DNA of 64,000 nt, taken from the NCBI RefSeq assembly GCF_008065155.1, contig NZ_CP042819.1, positions 2,734,922-2,798,921 of the forward strand, given 5' to 3'. The stretch's first letter is position 1; each line of letters begins with the position of its first letter. A program made the position numbers and the translations under genes. The notes beneath the pieces were generated by a model. The model was not told the DNA's origin and did not search any database. It was given only the letters and a program-made list of their open reading frames with translations. The DNA comes from Octadecabacter sp. SW4 (GTDB lineage Bacteria > Pseudomonadota > Alphaproteobacteria > Rhodobacterales > Rhodobacteraceae). This document shows, in pieces, positions 63,441-64,000 of the stretch.

Positions 63441-64000
63441 CCCTGGATACCTTTCTCATTTACCTTGCAACGGTGCTGGTGTTTTTCGCCCACCCGCCCG
63501 GACCAAGCCAACTCTTGTTCATCGGCGGGTCCATGCAACACGGCCTGCGACGCGCTTTGCCAATCATGGCGGGCGACCTTGGCGCAAATGCAATCCAGAT
63601 CGTCATCGCCGGTTTCGGTCTCACCAGCCTGATCGTTTTGTCAGCCGATGCCTTTGCCGCAATCAAATGGGCGGGCGTGGGCTATCTTCTCTGGATCGGC
63701 CTGCGCATGATCCGCGACGCTACAACGCCACGCACGTTGAAACCGGTCCCGTCCCGTGGTCACCTCTTCCAGCGCGGTTTCATGACCTCTGCCGCCAACC
63801 CCTACGCAGTGGTTTTCTTCGCGGCACTCTTTCCCCAGTTCATTGACCCGACCCGCCCGGTGCTGCCACAGGTCGCGATCCTCGGGGTGACCTATTTGAT
63901 CATCGACGGGGCCATCTTGTTGGCGATGGGGGCCTTTGCCGCCAAACTGGTCGCAACCTTTGGCGCCACGGTGCAGAAATGGCTTGGCATTGGCTCGGGT
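63437..64000 (+). CDS. LysE/RhtB-family exporter (3' end cut by the window)
   Basis: An open frame of 188 residues running off the end of the window: YLATVLVFFAHPPGPSQLLF (the family PGP motif), RRALPIMAGDLGANAIQIVI, then FMTSAANPYAVVFFAALFPQ and further hydrophobic segments. LysE/RhtB proteins export amino acids or related small molecules. ATG 63437 overlaps the stop of the SoeA-like gene by 4 bp (ATGA). In this place it may export a metabolite of sulfonate degradation or alanine from Tpa; the substrate is unknown. Confidence 0.85.
   Translation, partial: MTLDTFLIYLATVLVFFAHPPGPSQLLFIGGSMQHGLRRALPIMAGDLGANAIQIVIAGFGLTSLIVLSADAFAAIKWAGVGYLLWIGLRMIRDATTPRTLKPVPSRGHLFQRGFMTSAANPYAVVFFAALFPQFIDPTRPVLPQVAILGVTYLIIDGAILLAMGAFAAKLVATFGATVQKWLGIGSG

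Overview
The window is a gene-dense chromosomal segment (about 60 genes, few gaps, high G+C) from an alphaproteobacterium, almost certainly a marine member of the Rhodobacterales (Roseobacter group). The basis is the gene content and order: yifB-gshB-yraN-rsmI-lpoA-like-glnD-murJ-trpS, the ethylmalonyl-CoA pathway genes ccrA and ecm, a taurine/sulfoacetaldehyde cluster, a DMSP-lyase-type cupin, luxI/luxR and an HvrA-type H-NS protein. No prophage, insertion sequence, CRISPR array, rRNA or tRNA was recognised.

Layout. 0-9.9 kb: housekeeping block with a phosphatase fragment, GST, broken yifB, an esterase, broken gshB, yraN, rsmI, a penicillin-binding-protein activator lipoprotein and glnD. 9.9-19.3 kb: DMSP-lyase-type cupin, YdeI-like protein, murJ, an inactive rhomboid, trpS, an RNA methyltransferase, a YghU-type GST, a VOC protein, a class IV aminotransferase coupled to an unknown membrane protein, and a universal stress protein. 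19.7-27.7 kb: small periplasmic protein, NifU-type Fe-S carrier, tsaB, rimI, then a purine-nucleoside ABC importer with purine nucleoside phosphorylase. 27.9-33.5 kb: TauE/SafE exporter with its TIGR02186 partner, SDR, RecD-like helicase, luxI and luxR. 33.7-38.6 kb: ccrA, an acyltransferase and ecm. 38.7-46.8 kb: H-NS-like protein, a tandem pair of exported DUF4329 proteins, deoD, an FAD oxidoreductase/PhyH pair, argE and the copper genes cueR-copA. 46.8-64 kb: organosulfonate island with a HisD/HpsN-like dehydrogenase, tauCBA, tpa, tauR, xsc, two phosphotransacetylase-type genes, acetate kinase, citrate synthase, a SoeA-type molybdoenzyme and a LysE exporter (cut by the window end).

How the genes fit together. 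Taurine enters by TauABC, Tpa converts it to sulfoacetaldehyde, and Xsc makes acetyl phosphate plus sulfite. Transacetylase and acetate kinase pass the C2 unit to acetyl-CoA or acetate. Citrate synthase takes acetyl-CoA into the TCA cycle, and the ethylmalonyl-CoA pathway (ccrA, ecm) allows net C2 assimilation. A SoeA-type enzyme would oxidise the sulfite, and TauE/SafE and LysE-type proteins may export products. Two direct repeats close to the published TauR box lie between tpa and tauR, and a MerR-type promoter with a 19-bp spacer precedes copA.

Three genes (yifB, gshB, the first nucleoside permease) each look one base short in a C or G homopolymer. The shared signature suggests sequencing indels rather than real gene loss. 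The most unusual features are a Cadherin/VCBS-like insert in the TauC permease, the tandem exported DUF4329 proteins with a JAMM-like motif, the rhomboid lacking all its catalytic residues, and the DMSP-lyase-type gene translationally coupled to glnD.
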